Assembly: GCA_016716365.1 (NCBI GenBank)
Contig: JADJWM010000018.1
Coordinates: 682,001-746,000 of the forward strand
Length of the DNA stretch: 64,000 nt
Source of the DNA: Chloracidobacterium sp.
GTDB lineage: Bacteria; Acidobacteriota; Blastocatellia; Pyrinomonadales; Pyrinomonadaceae
Direction of reading: 5' to 3'
The number at the start of each line of letters is the position of its first letter. Within the stretch, counting starts at the first letter, position 1. The notes under the pieces are model-generated. The model did no database searches and had not been told where the DNA came from. It worked only from the letters and a program-made list of their open reading frames with translations. Position numbers and translations under genes: made by a program. Positions 9,097-17,267 of this stretch are shown here, in pieces.

Positions 9097-11274
9097 TCAA
9101 TTGCTGGCGGCGCGGACCTTCGGTCCTCCGACCAGCTTCATTTCGTCGACCACCCACTTCGCATCGCCGAACTTTTCGGTAACGAACAGAACGAAGCGGA
9201 TATCAACGGAGATCGTCCGGTTGACGTTCGGATCGTAATAAAAGTCGTTGCCGAGGCCCTCGTAATTCCCGTCAAAACACAGCCCGACCTGTTCGCCGTT
9301 GCCGTTCAAGATCGGTGAGCCGCTGTTTCCGCCGATGATGTCGGTAGTCGAGAGGAAGTTCACGATCACGCTGTCGCCCTGGCCGTAGCGCCCGAAGTCG
9401 CGATTCCGCTGCAGATCCTTCAGCTTCTGCGGCATATCGAACGGATTTACGCCCGTGTCCTTTTCCCACATTCCCTTCATCGTGGTGAAGGGCGTACGAT
9501 ATTCCGCCTCACGCGGGACGAAACCCTTTATGTTCCCAAACGAAAAGCGGAGCGTCGAGTTCGCGTCCGGGTAAGGCGTGATGCCCTTCATCTCAGCCAT
9601 CCCCTGCTGGTAGAGAAGCCGGAGCCGGTCGATCTTGCTTGCAAAAACGGCGGCCCGGGCGTTCGCCTCGTCCCTTGCTTTTTTCAGTGCCATCGCGAAA
9701 GCCTTGACGTTGTCGCGTTCCGGCCGGAAATCCATCGTCTGCGGCCCGTAAAGGGCAGCCACGGTCTCCGCCTTCCAGTAGTCGCCGTCGGCAACGTTCT
9801 CGGCAAAAGCGTTCTCCGCGCTTCGGCGTGCACTACCGTCAAAGGTCTTGAACAGGTTCTCGGCCCCTTCGAATTTCTGGTCGGCCGGAAGTTCGTCGAA
9901 CGACTTCAGGAAGAACTCGAGCATCTGTTTCTCGTAAAGCGGTTCACGTCCTTCCAGGGATTTCCTGATCTCCTCGAGCTTCGCCTGCCGCTCGCTGTCA
10001 TTGAGCATCTTGCCTTCGGCCACCGCAGTGTAGATCGCCCGGAACATCGGCATCGTTCCGTCGGGCATTCGCCGGACAAGGATGTCGCGTTTTGCGTAGC
10101 GGTTCGATTCCGCCGAGACTGCTGCGATCTCAGAGAGGACCGAGCCGTACTTCCGCTGCCGTTCGGGGTTTGCAGCGACCCACGCCGCAAACTGTGCTTC
10201 CTCGGCACGACGCTTTTCAACCACGTCCGAGCGGATCAGCCGAAGCCGGCCGCCGTCGTAAACCTTGAAGGCGTTGTCAAAGCTGGCGATGTCAGACTGG
10301 AACTGGATCCTCTTTTCCTCGTCGGTGCGGCCGATCTCGCGAAGGGCGGCACTTCGGGCCGCAAGCCACGACGACAAGAACGGGAAGTTGGCGTCGCGGG
10401 CATATTCGATCGACTGGGATTCACGGTAACGCACGGTACCGCCGGGGTATCCCAAAACGAAAACGAAATCGTCCTCTTTGAGCCCGCCGATGTTCATCGT
10501 CAGGAACCGCTTCGGCCGGTAAGGGACATTCGAAGCAGCGTATTCTGCGGCAGAACCATCCGGAGCTACATAGGCCCTGAGAAAGGTGAAATCGCCCGTA
10601 TGACGGGTCCATTCGAAGTTGTCCGGGTCACCCCCGAAGACACCGATGTTGCGGGGCGGGGCATAAACGACGCGAATATCTTTGATCTGACGCGTCTGGA
10701 AGAGATATGCAAAATAACCGTTGTTCAAGACCTGGATCCGCACGGTCGAGCCCTTCGGGGCCTTTGCCTGTTCGGCGGCCGTGAGGTCATCGACATTTTT
10801 CTTTACGGCGGCCGCAAGTGCGTCGCCGGTCAGGTTCTCGGTCCCGGCCATTATCTTTGAGGTCACGTCCTCACTGCGTTCGGTTATGAAGATCGAGTAG
10901 CCCTTTGCCGGGATCTCGCCCGCTTTTCCATCGGTCCTGAAGCCGTCCTCGACCAGGTCCTTGCCCGGTGCCGACGCGGTCACAAGAGCGTCAAACCCAC
11001 AGTGATGATTGGTCAATATCAGCCCTTCGGGCGAAACGAATTCGGCCGTGCAGCCGATGCTCAGGCGGATAACGGCTTCGGACAAACCGCCGCCGGCCGG
11101 GTTGTAGATCTCTTGCGGGCTGATCTTCAAACCGCGCTTTTTCAATCCCGCGATCGTGCCGATCTTGTCCGGCATAAACATCCCTTCGTCGAACCTGGCG
11201 AACGCCGGAACGATCGAGGTGAGCGTTATCGTGATAAGCAATAATGCCGAAAGGCCTTTATTTTTCAATGTCAT
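9097..11274 (-). CDS. S46 family dipeptidyl-peptidase (DPP7/DPP11-like)
   Basis: Peptidases of this family remove dipeptides from the N-terminus of peptides in the periplasm. The start chosen is the ATG at 11274, preceded by AAAGGAA, which gives 725 residues beginning with a signal peptide (MTLKNKGLSALLLITITL). The trypsin-like catalytic triad is visible: His in TNHHCGFDAL, Asp in the DNFEWTRHTGDF region and Ser in GGNSGSPILNG. Together with the S8 protease next door, which is in the same orientation but about 330 bases downstream, it suggests use of external protein. Specificity (DPP7 or DPP11) depends on one residue that I cannot assign without an alignment. Confidence 0.92.
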   Translation of the reverse strand: MTLKNKGLSALLLITITLTSIVPAFARFDEGMFMPDKIGTIAGLKKRGLKISPQEIYNPAGGGLSEAVIRLSIGCTAEFVSPEGLILTNHHCGFDALVTASAPGKDLVEDGFRTDGKAGEIPAKGYSIFITERSEDVTSKIMAGTENLTGDALAAAVKKNVDDLTAAEQAKAPKGSTVRIQVLNNGYFAYLFQTRQIKDIRVVYAPPRNIGVFGGDPDNFEWTRHTGDFTFLRAYVAPDGSAAEYAASNVPYRPKRFLTMNIGGLKEDDFVFVLGYPGGTVRYRESQSIEYARDANFPFLSSWLAARSAALREIGRTDEEKRIQFQSDIASFDNAFKVYDGGRLRLIRSDVVEKRRAEEAQFAAWVAANPERQRKYGSVLSEIAAVSAESNRYAKRDILVRRMPDGTMPMFRAIYTAVAEGKMLNDSERQAKLEEIRKSLEGREPLYEKQMLEFFLKSFDELPADQKFEGAENLFKTFDGSARRSAENAFAENVADGDYWKAETVAALYGPQTMDFRPERDNVKAFAMALKKARDEANARAAVFASKIDRLRLLYQQGMAEMKGITPYPDANSTLRFSFGNIKGFVPREAEYRTPFTTMKGMWEKDTGVNPFDMPQKLKDLQRNRDFGRYGQGDSVIVNFLSTTDIIGGNSGSPILNGNGEQVGLCFDGNYEGLGNDFYYDPNVNRTISVDIRFVLFVTEKFGDAKWVVDEMKLVGGPKVRAASN

Positions 11275-12028
11275 AGAATGGGTTCCTTTACTAGCTGTCC
11301 AGATGTCAGGCAGAAGAAGAATTATAGCGTCTTGCCCGCCTTTAACCAACCTGACTTTAGATGCCCTGTGGCCACGCCGTGTTGCGTTTCAGTGTACGGA
11401 TGCGTTGTTTCTGTGAAACACCTGAAACAGTTTCTGAAACACGTGTGACGCACGCGTCACGATCTTGTCAAAAATGTGACGCGTCCGTCACAATCCATCA
11501 TAACGATTCAAAGATCAGAGCGGCCCCACCTCCCGGGGAGTCCGCCCGCGGCTCCGACGATGATGGCACGGATCCACTCTCCAGGAGAACGGCAATTTTG
11601 AAGATAGGAATGAAACGAAAGATACGCATGATACGAAAGGACCAGGTCATGACCTTAAGCAGGATATCCGATCATTCGTGGCGAGAACGTCGTGGAACGG
11701 ACCGTCGCGCGATGATCCGAGTTAGTGAAAACCGCGAATGTCGGTCGGCTAATAGCCGGAGAGCGTTCATCACAGGCTGGACAGGGGATAAGCACTTTGA
11801 CACGAAGGTGATCAAACTGATTCGCAAGGAGCGTATTCTCGCCCGGCCCGAATCCTTAGAAGTCAATCTCGTTCAACGAACGCTCTTGCCAGATGGGCAT
11901 CTTTCATTTGCCCATTATTCCAGACACATCAGGTGCTAGCTATAGCGGTTGGCCAAGAGTATTGACATCGAATGCGAGCTAGGATTAGAGTTTGCTCAAT
12001 ATTGGTTCTTCCTAAGGAGTAAAACGAC
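11275..12028. other. Gene-poor region of about 750 bases with dyad cluster
   Basis: No recognisable gene lies here. The first part (11406-11491) holds the dyads listed separately. A perfect sigma-54 -24-type heptamer, TGGCACG, sits at 11564-11570, but no TTGC -12 element follows at the right distance. A frame on the plus strand is open from 11361 to 11939; from a TTG near 11596, which has an AGGAGA upstream, it would give about 113 residues of very basic sequence (MKRKIRMIRKDQV). I recognise no family in it, so it is either a novel small basic protein, a gene remnant or chance. Confidence 0.4.
11406..11491. promoter_or_regulatory. Cluster of perfect dyads, likely regulator binding sites
   Basis: Two kinds of inverted repeat are packed together. 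First, TGTTTC-TGT-GAAACA at 11406-11420, followed by interlocked GAAAC-A-GTTTC (11424-11434) and GTTTC-T-GAAAC (11430-11440). Second, two copies of the same 6-4-6 dyad, GTGACG-CACG-CGTCAC (11445-11460) and GTGACG-CGTC-CGTCAC (11476-11491), whose starts are 31 bases apart, close to three helical turns. That spacing is typical of a cooperative binding array. They could control the S46 peptidase gene (start 130 bases away, opposite strand) or something on the plus strand. Confidence 0.6.
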
Positions 12029-13261
12029 ATGATATCCAAAGCCTTTACAATCGGTAAAAAAGCGGCTATCGGGTTCGTCTTGCTGCTCCTGTTGGCCTCG
12101 ATGGATTTATCGGCCCAACGAAATTTCGAGCCTCCACCGACCAACATAAAGATACCAGAAACGCCGAACAGCCCTGTCCGAATATCCCTGGACCGGATCA
12201 GGCGGATGGGACCGGGAAGCAATGTTTTTTCGTACACTGTTTCGAACGTCGGGTCGAAGACAGTTTGGGGCATCGTGATCCGCGGTCTTCCGGGGAAAGA
12301 TGAGCCTGAATTAGTGATCGGGGAAGCGATAACCCCCGGAACGCGCAGAAATAAGGCCAGACTTTTTGACAAAATCGATGCCGACGAGCGTCTCGTCACA
12401 GTCGATTTCGTTCTGTTTCGGGATGGGAGCGGTTGGGGCCCTGATAAATCGCAGCAGTCGGAACACATTAAGGGATTGTTCGAAGGCCAACGAGCTCTCC
12501 TCTACGACGTAAAGAAATTGCTCGCGGAGAAGGATAACGCCGCTTTGCGGATGTTCCTTACACGTGAACCGTATCTAATCGATTATACCCCCCACGAGCA
12601 AAGAACCACGCGACAACACGCATTCTTCCGAGGCTACGGCGCGGGCATGTCGGCTTTGAGATTGGAAATGCACGGGCGCGGCGATTTGGAAGGAATTCCG
12701 TTCAGGGTCGCGGAAATGGAGCAGAACCTGGGACTCGTGCCGGTGCAAAAATCTGATACTTCACAAAGACAGATCAGTAGATCCTATTGGTTTTTCGAGC
12801 CGGTTAAGATCGAGTCGGTGTACTTGCAGGACAAACCAATAGAAATAGACAAAAAGTTTGCGGCCGGTCCAGATTGGTTGAACGGTCTGCGTGTTCGCAT
12901 CAAGAATACGTCCGGCAAGCGAATCACATATCTTTCGCTCGGTCTGGAATTCCCGGAAACCGCATCAACCGGTGCGATGGTAACATCCACGATGAATTAT
13001 GGAATGCCCGCACACCGAAAGGTTCCTGGTATTCCCGACCTGCTTTCGGCGACACCGGATTCGGTGCTTGAACTAGAGTTGGCCGACAAGGAGTTTGCAG
13101 GAATTCTTAGAATACTTGAATCACGAATTCCACTAAGCGACCTGACACGCGTCAACATCAGGATAAGTATGATCCACTACGACGATAACACCGGGTGGGC
13201 AGGGCATCCGCTGATCCAGGACCCGGCAGATCCAACACGATGGTTACCTTCGGCGAAGTGA
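12029..13261 (+). CDS. Secreted protein of unknown function
   Basis: The ATG follows a strong AAGGAG. The first 30 residues form a signal peptide (core GFVLLLLLASMDLSA). The rest of the 410 residues has no family I recognise. An early segment, FSYTVSNVGSKTVWGIVIRGLPGK, and a later one, GLRVRIKNTSGKRITYLSLGLEFP, both look like beta-sandwich modules that describe 'additional' backbone folds rather than an enzyme, and no catalytic motif stands out. It is flanked by the gene-poor dyad region upstream and a terminator downstream, so it is probably transcribed alone. Confidence 0.7.
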   Translation: MISKAFTIGKKAAIGFVLLLLLASMDLSAQRNFEPPPTNIKIPETPNSPVRISLDRIRRMGPGSNVFSYTVSNVGSKTVWGIVIRGLPGKDEPELVIGEAITPGTRRNKARLFDKIDADERLVTVDFVLFRDGSGWGPDKSQQSEHIKGLFEGQRALLYDVKKLLAEKDNAALRMFLTREPYLIDYTPHEQRTTRQHAFFRGYGAGMSALRLEMHGRGDLEGIPFRVAEMEQNLGLVPVQKSDTSQRQISRSYWFFEPVKIESVYLQDKPIEIDKKFAAGPDWLNGLRVRIKNTSGKRITYLSLGLEFPETASTGAMVTSTMNYGMPAHRKVPGIPDLLSATPDSVLELELADKEFAGILRILESRIPLSDLTRVNIRISMIHYDDNTGWAGHPLIQDPADPTRWLPSAK

Positions 13262-13286
13262 CGTTGAGAATTCAGTGTCTAATGAA

Positions 13287-13311
13287 AAAGCGAGCTCGAG
13301 CGGCTCGCTTT
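13287..13311 (+). terminator. Hairpin terminator after the unknown secreted protein
   Basis: A perfect 9-bp stem, AAAGCGAGC (13287-13295) with GCTCGCTTT (13303-13311), has A residues before and T residues after it. It sits between convergent genes and may work in both directions. Confidence 0.75.
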
Positions 13312-13337
13312 CGTAAGAATTGACAATGTTTGGGGAC

Positions 13338-14156
13338 TTACAGTTTCTTTAACTCCGTCGGTTCCTGGGGGAGGAAGCGGCGGGGGTTGATCGGCCGTTC
13401 GTTGAGCCGCAGCTCGTAATGGAGGTGAGGGCCGGTCGAGCGTCCGGTCGAGCCTACATTCCCGATCAACTGGCCGCGGGCGAGCACGTCACCGGCAGCG
13501 ATCTCGATCTTCGAAAGGTGGCCATAGCGTGTCTTCAAGCCGTTGCCGTGGTCGATCTCGATGAACTGGCCGTAACCGCCCTTCCAACCGGCTTCCGTCA
13601 CGGTGCCGTTGGCGGGTGCGACCACCATATCGCCGCGTTCGCCATCGATGTCCATTCCGGCGTGGAATTCATAGGTACGCCCGCCGAAGGGATTGCGTCG
13701 AAAACCAAATTCGTTGTTGATCTTGCCCATGTGGGCCCAGATCGATGGCAGGGTAGCGGGGTCACTGGTCAACTCGATCACCTTTAGCTGGCGTTCGAGT
13801 TCGGCATCGTCGGAACCGGCTTCATCAGGATCGAACGGGCCGCCGCTGTTTATAGAAAGATCGTCAAAGGCATTCGGCCTGGAATAATCTATCTGAGCCG
13901 TCTGGTTCTGAGTGCCGAGGCTCGCCTGCGTCTGAGTACCGGCAGAAAAAAGCGACGACGCGATGGGCCCATTCAAAAGGCCACGGTCGGTCATCGCCAT
14001 TACGCCTATGCTGACAATTGAAATGAATAAAAACGTTCCCGCACCCAAACCCGAGTACGCAAGATAATTTTTTGAAATAGAGATACGTCTAAAATATATT
14101 CGTGATTTATTTTTATGCTTGAAAAGAAAAGTAAAAGACTTGTCGTTTTTCTGCAT
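13338..14156 (-). CDS. M23 family metallopeptidase (LytM-type), membrane anchored
   Basis: The 272-residue protein has a short basic N-terminus, one membrane segment (about residues 31-53) and a C-terminal M23 domain. Zinc-binding features are visible: EFHAGMDIDGERGD (His and Asp of the HxxxD motif) and GPHLHYELRLN (HxH). The linker is Gln/Ser-rich. Members cleave peptidoglycan cross-bridges or act as activators of amidases, on the outer side of the inner membrane. The start is an ATG preceded by AAAGGAGC. The bases around the start and upstream are much more AT-rich than the rest of the window. Confidence 0.9.
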   Translation of the reverse strand: MQKNDKSFTFLFKHKNKSRIYFRRISISKNYLAYSGLGAGTFLFISIVSIGVMAMTDRGLLNGPIASSLFSAGTQTQASLGTQNQTAQIDYSRPNAFDDLSINSGGPFDPDEAGSDDAELERQLKVIELTSDPATLPSIWAHMGKINNEFGFRRNPFGGRTYEFHAGMDIDGERGDMVVAPANGTVTEAGWKGGYGQFIEIDHGNGLKTRYGHLSKIEIAAGDVLARGQLIGNVGSTGRSTGPHLHYELRLNERPINPRRFLPQEPTELKKL

Positions 14157-14358
14157 TATGCTTTTAAGCTCCTTTAAATGATTTCGTGCCGGAGGCCTTT
14201 AAGGGTCTCAGACACACGGAATCACGCAAGAATAGCCGCGAGCGACTAACGCGAAACCTTATTTATAACTCGTAAAGCAGTCGGTTATAACTAAAAACTG
14301 TGGGTCTTCACCAAAACAGAGTTTCAGATTTATTTTGGTTAGAGGAAAGTATAAGCAA

Positions 14359-14408
14359 TAAACGCCGTTAAAGGCAAGCGGCAATCTCCTGCCTTCAACG
14401 ACGTTTAA
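14359..14408 (-). terminator. Long imperfect hairpin downstream of the small membrane protein
   Basis: The arm 14359-14378 (TAAACGCCGTTAAAGGCAAG) pairs with 14391-14408, with three mismatches. On the minus strand it is followed by TTTATTGCTT. It lies 24 bases beyond the stop of the small membrane protein and is the likely transcript end, although the T tract is weak. Confidence 0.5.
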
Positions 14409-14431
14409 CAGCCGGGCAAATTTCCTAAGTC

Positions 14432-14644
14432 CTATTCCTTTCGGCGTTTCGAGTTCTGCATCCCGCGGAACACCGCGAATGCGACAGCTAGGAAGAGGAG
14501 GACGAACATCAGCACGATCAAGATCTTGACCGCCCCGGTGATGAAACCGACGAACGCGATCAGCGTCTTGAAGAATACGATGACGATCGCAATGAGGGCG
14601 ATGAGGCTGCCCCCGATCCCTGCGGCTTTTAAGAATACTGGCAT
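14432..14644 (-). CDS. Small hydrophobic membrane protein
   Basis: This 70-residue product is almost entirely hydrophobic: two membrane segments (about residues 9-34 and 38-62) followed by a basic tail, RGMQNSKRRKE, which should lie in the cytoplasm. I recognise no family. An AGGAGT-like sequence precedes the ATG. It lies downstream of the sigma/anti-sigma operon in the same orientation, about 90 bases away, so it could be co-transcribed and take part in an envelope response, but that is only inferred from position. Confidence 0.65.
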   Translation of the reverse strand: MPVFLKAAGIGGSLIALIAIVIVFFKTLIAFVGFITGAVKILIVLMFVLLFLAVAFAVFRGMQNSKRRKE

Positions 14645-14733
14645 ATTAAAACTCCTAAACTTCTAAATATCGTATCGAAACGAGCTTGCCGATTGCAAGG
14701 GTTTTTGCCGATGCAGGATCGGAGGCCCCTGCA

Positions 14734-15486
14734 TCAGCGGTCCCGCCATCCGGCGGAGTATGAAGCCGACGCCTCTCTGTCCGAACTCTGGCTGCGGCCG
14801 TCTTGCCTCGGTCCGGGAAAGATCCTTGCCGGCCGGGCACTGTCAAAATCCGGCCATCCGTCTTTTGATTCGTCTGGTTTGAAAATATAACCCCGAAGGA
14901 TATATATCCCCAGGCCGATCAGCATTGCCGGCACAAGCCCGCGTATCAGGCCGCGAATATTGAACACCGTCTGAAGCAGGAAAGCGGTGCCGAGGATCGA
15001 AAGGACAACGCCCCACAGCTTTGGATTCCCCGCAAATCTTTTAACAAAAATGTCCTCGGCGATATCCGGCGTCAGGCCCGAGCGGATCATCTGAGCGGTG
15101 CGCCACGCGTCGAGCGCCGCGAACAGCCACATGCCGGAGAATCCAAGCACGAACAGTACCGTGCCGCCCGTCAAAACCGCCATCTGGAACAGACCGACAA
15201 AGACCCCGAAATAGACGAGGGCCTTGACCGTCTGCCCGTTGTAGGCCGCACCGAGCCCGGGACAAATAAACGAAAGCACAAGCGCGATCAGCGGGGACGT
15301 GTGCTTCTTTATATAAGGAGCGTACGAGGTGCGATTCTGCTGCCTCAGCAGGTCAACGCCTTCGACGATACAATCCTGGCAATACGGAAACCCCTTGATC
15401 CGATGGTCGCAGCCGGCACATAGAGGCTTTCCACAGCCATTACACTGGACGACCGCCGCATTCTGAATGTGATAGGCACAATTCAT
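14734..15486 (-). CDS. B-box zinc-finger membrane protein
   Basis: The N-terminus of this 250-residue protein has regularly spaced metal ligands: CAYHIQNAAVVQCNGCGKPL, then CAGCDHR and CQDC, which fit a B-box-type zinc finger. Behind it lie several membrane segments between about residues 64 and 206; the first, ending in GLGAAYNGQTVKALVYFG, resembles TM2-domain proteins. The tail is polar. Its ATG shares one base with the stop of the anti-sigma gene (TAATG), so the two are translationally coupled. It is probably the third member of the sigma factor operon; the role is unknown. Confidence 0.75.
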   Translation of the reverse strand: MNCAYHIQNAAVVQCNGCGKPLCAGCDHRIKGFPYCQDCIVEGVDLLRQQNRTSYAPYIKKHTSPLIALVLSFICPGLGAAYNGQTVKALVYFGVFVGLFQMAVLTGGTVLFVLGFSGMWLFAALDAWRTAQMIRSGLTPDIAEDIFVKRFAGNPKLWGVVLSILGTAFLLQTVFNIRGLIRGLVPAMLIGLGIYILRGYIFKPDESKDGWPDFDSARPARIFPGPRQDGRSQSSDREASASYSAGWRDR

Positions 15487-16226
15487 TATTCGTTAACGTT
15501 GTTCTCCGCGGTTCCACCGGTGAGAACGCCGGCACCCTGCTTATAGGTCTGCTCCGCAAGGGCGAAGCTCTTTGAATAAACATCGGCCAGGCTGCCGTCC
15601 GCCGAGACCGTCTGACTGAAGACGAAAAAGGCGAATAGAGCCATCATCGCGACGGGGGCAAGCTGGGGCACCGAGATCGGGAATTGCAGGCTTCTCAGCC
15701 AGTCGCCGAACCGTGCCGCCGCTGAAGCTTTGGCTTCAGTCGCTTTTTCCGTGCCGATCGTCGCCCGCAGGATCCTGTCGTGGAGGCCCGCGGGTACCGG
15801 AAGCTCGTCGAGCTTATAGGTCACGCATGCGGCCAGGCTCCGCACGACCGCCCCGGGAAGGTCGGTGCATTCGTCACAAAGGACGGCATGGCGTTCCCAG
15901 CGATGGAAGACCGCTGCCGGAAGGAAACCGTCCAGGTAATCGGTCAAATACTCTTCGAAATCATTGCAGGCCATCGAGGATTGCGGCGTTGTCGCTTCGA
16001 GGATGCGGGCCTCGAGCCTCGTAACGGCCGGTGCCGGTGCCGCGAGTTCACGGCAAACCACGAGTGAAGTCTTGACGTCGTTCAAAAGCGCATGGCAGAG
16101 CGGGCAGCTAAGCGCGTGGCCCGCGACGGCCTTTTGCGTTGCGGCGTCGAGGTTCTTGTCGAGATACTCGGACAGCAACTCCTCAAAAACCGTGCAGTCG
16201 ATCAAATTTTGCTTCTCATACTGCAT
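15486..16226 (-). CDS. Membrane-anchored anti-sigma factor with two zf-HC2 zinc fingers
   Basis: I choose the ATG at 16226 because AAGGGG lies nine bases before it; the longer frame starts at a TTG. The 246 residues contain two copies of the zinc-binding anti-sigma motif H-x3-C-x2-C, HALSCPLC and HAVLCDEC, each preceded by an EExLxxYLD helix. A single membrane segment (APVAMMALFAFFVF) follows, with a short outer tail. Such proteins bind an ECF sigma factor in the cytoplasm and release it on a signal. The duplicated finger domain in one chain is less common than a single one. Upstream is the cognate sigma gene. Confidence 0.88.
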   Translation of the reverse strand: MQYEKQNLIDCTVFEELLSEYLDKNLDAATQKAVAGHALSCPLCHALLNDVKTSLVVCRELAAPAPAVTRLEARILEATTPQSSMACNDFEEYLTDYLDGFLPAAVFHRWERHAVLCDECTDLPGAVVRSLAACVTYKLDELPVPAGLHDRILRATIGTEKATEAKASAAARFGDWLRSLQFPISVPQLAPVAMMALFAFFVFSQTVSADGSLADVYSKSFALAEQTYKQGAGVLTGGTAENNVNE

Positions 16227-16298
16227 AAAATGAAACCCCTTGAAAAGATCTAATAAAAGCTCAATAACCTGACGGCTCAAATATCCCGTCTTTGCCTT

Positions 16299-16889
16299 CT
16301 AAATAGTTACTACCCGCATCCGTCTCAGGATCTTCGCAAGTTCGATCCGGCCGCGATTTATCCGCGATTTGACCGTCCCCTCCGGGATCTTGAGCACATC
16401 GACGATCTCCTGATAGCTCAGCTCTTCGATGTCGCGGAGGATCACGCAGGTTTTCAGGTCCGGCGGCAGTTTGTCGATGCCTTCCTGAACCTGGGCAGCC
16501 AGCTCGCGCCGCTCCATCTCTTTGTGGGCCGAATTGCCGACCGCCCGAAGGTGGAACGTGTGATCGTCGACCGCGTCCGCCATAGAATTCTGCGGATTCC
16601 GCAAACGGTGGCGGTAATCGTCAATTATCAAATTCCGGGCGAGCCGCATAAGCCAATTCGAAAGATCGCCCTGCTTCGGATCATACTGATCAAGCGTCTT
16701 GTAGATCCGAATGAAGACCTCCTGTGTAAGGTCTTCGGCCGCATTGACATTCGAAGTGAAACGGTAAGCCAAATTGAAGATCCGTCGTGAAAAGGACGTA
16801 ACTATCTCTTCCCACGCCACGCCGTCGCCCGAACGGGCACGCCGCACAAGATCAGCACCGTTGTTTTCGACAGCCTTCAAAGCTTCCAA
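16299..16889 (-). CDS. RNA polymerase ECF-type sigma-70 factor
   Basis: The 196-residue protein has sigma region 2 (NAAEDLTQEVFIRIYKTLDQ, then SNWLMRLARNLIIDDYRHR) and region 4 (LPPDLKTCVILRDIEELSYQ, then EIVDVLKIPEGTVKSRINRG), with nothing between that would indicate a larger class. The start is TTG at 16889 with GGGAG 11 bases upstream. The anti-sigma gene follows after about 70 bases. A good ECF-type promoter lies upstream, so the sigma factor is likely to drive its own operon. Confidence 0.93.
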   Translation of the reverse strand: MEALKAVENNGADLVRRARSGDGVAWEEIVTSFSRRIFNLAYRFTSNVNAAEDLTQEVFIRIYKTLDQYDPKQGDLSNWLMRLARNLIIDDYRHRLRNPQNSMADAVDDHTFHLRAVGNSAHKEMERRELAAQVQEGIDKLPPDLKTCVILRDIEELSYQEIVDVLKIPEGTVKSRINRGRIELAKILRRMRVVTI

Positions 16890-17255
16890 TGCGACCTACT
16901 CCCTGAACGTCCAGGATCTGTCTCGAAGAGTCCGGAGACCGCTCCGATCCCCTCGATAAAAACTATACGAAACCGGGTCCGGCAAAGTTCCATCATTTCC
17001 TGAAGTAAGGCCCTCTTCTTTCCAAGCATTTTTCGGGGGCTTTCAGAGCCCCCTGAGATAGCGTTTACGCCGGCCCGGTTCTAATTGTAGCGTGATGCAT
17101 CGCCATACCACAGCGGGCCCGGACATTGTCAGCGTTATCGGCCCGCACTAATTCGCATTTCCGCCCTCGATGCTGTATCTTTCTTGGTTTGTCCCTTAGT
17201 TCGATGAAAGCGGGGAAGCCGCTTTTATCCTCGGTAGGGAACACCACAATCCAGG
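16890..17255. other. Divergent intergenic region
   Basis: This 366-base stretch lies between the sigma factor gene and the flippase-like gene. It contains the ECF-type promoter for the sigma operon. A 7-bp hairpin, GGGGGCT (17035-17041) with AGCCCCC (17047-17053), has no T tract on either strand. The remainder shows no gene. Confidence 0.5.
16964..16991 (-). promoter_or_regulatory. ECF-type promoter of the sigma factor operon
   Basis: Read on the minus strand, GGAACT (16991-16986) is followed after exactly 16 bases by CGTATA (16969-16964). GGAAC at -35 and CGT at -10 with 16-17 bases between them is the pattern used by RpoE-like ECF sigma factors. The start codon of the sigma gene lies about 75 bases further on. 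Autoregulation is inferred from position and motif. Confidence 0.6.
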
Positions 17256-17267
17256 TTGGGGCCCAGT

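Noticed and set aside
11564..11580. Sigma-54 promoter at TGGCACG
   Set aside because: The -12 element TTGC is missing at the required distance (CACTC stands there), so only the -24-like box is reported.
11361..11939. 192-codon plus-strand frame in the dyad region
   Set aside because: The composition is basic and irregular, no family is seen and it contains the dyads at its start. A shorter version from about 11596 is mentioned in the region note only.
17035..17053. GGGGGCT/AGCCCCC hairpin in the region after the sigma factor gene
   Set aside because: No T tract on either strand and no gene ends nearby, so it was not called a terminator.
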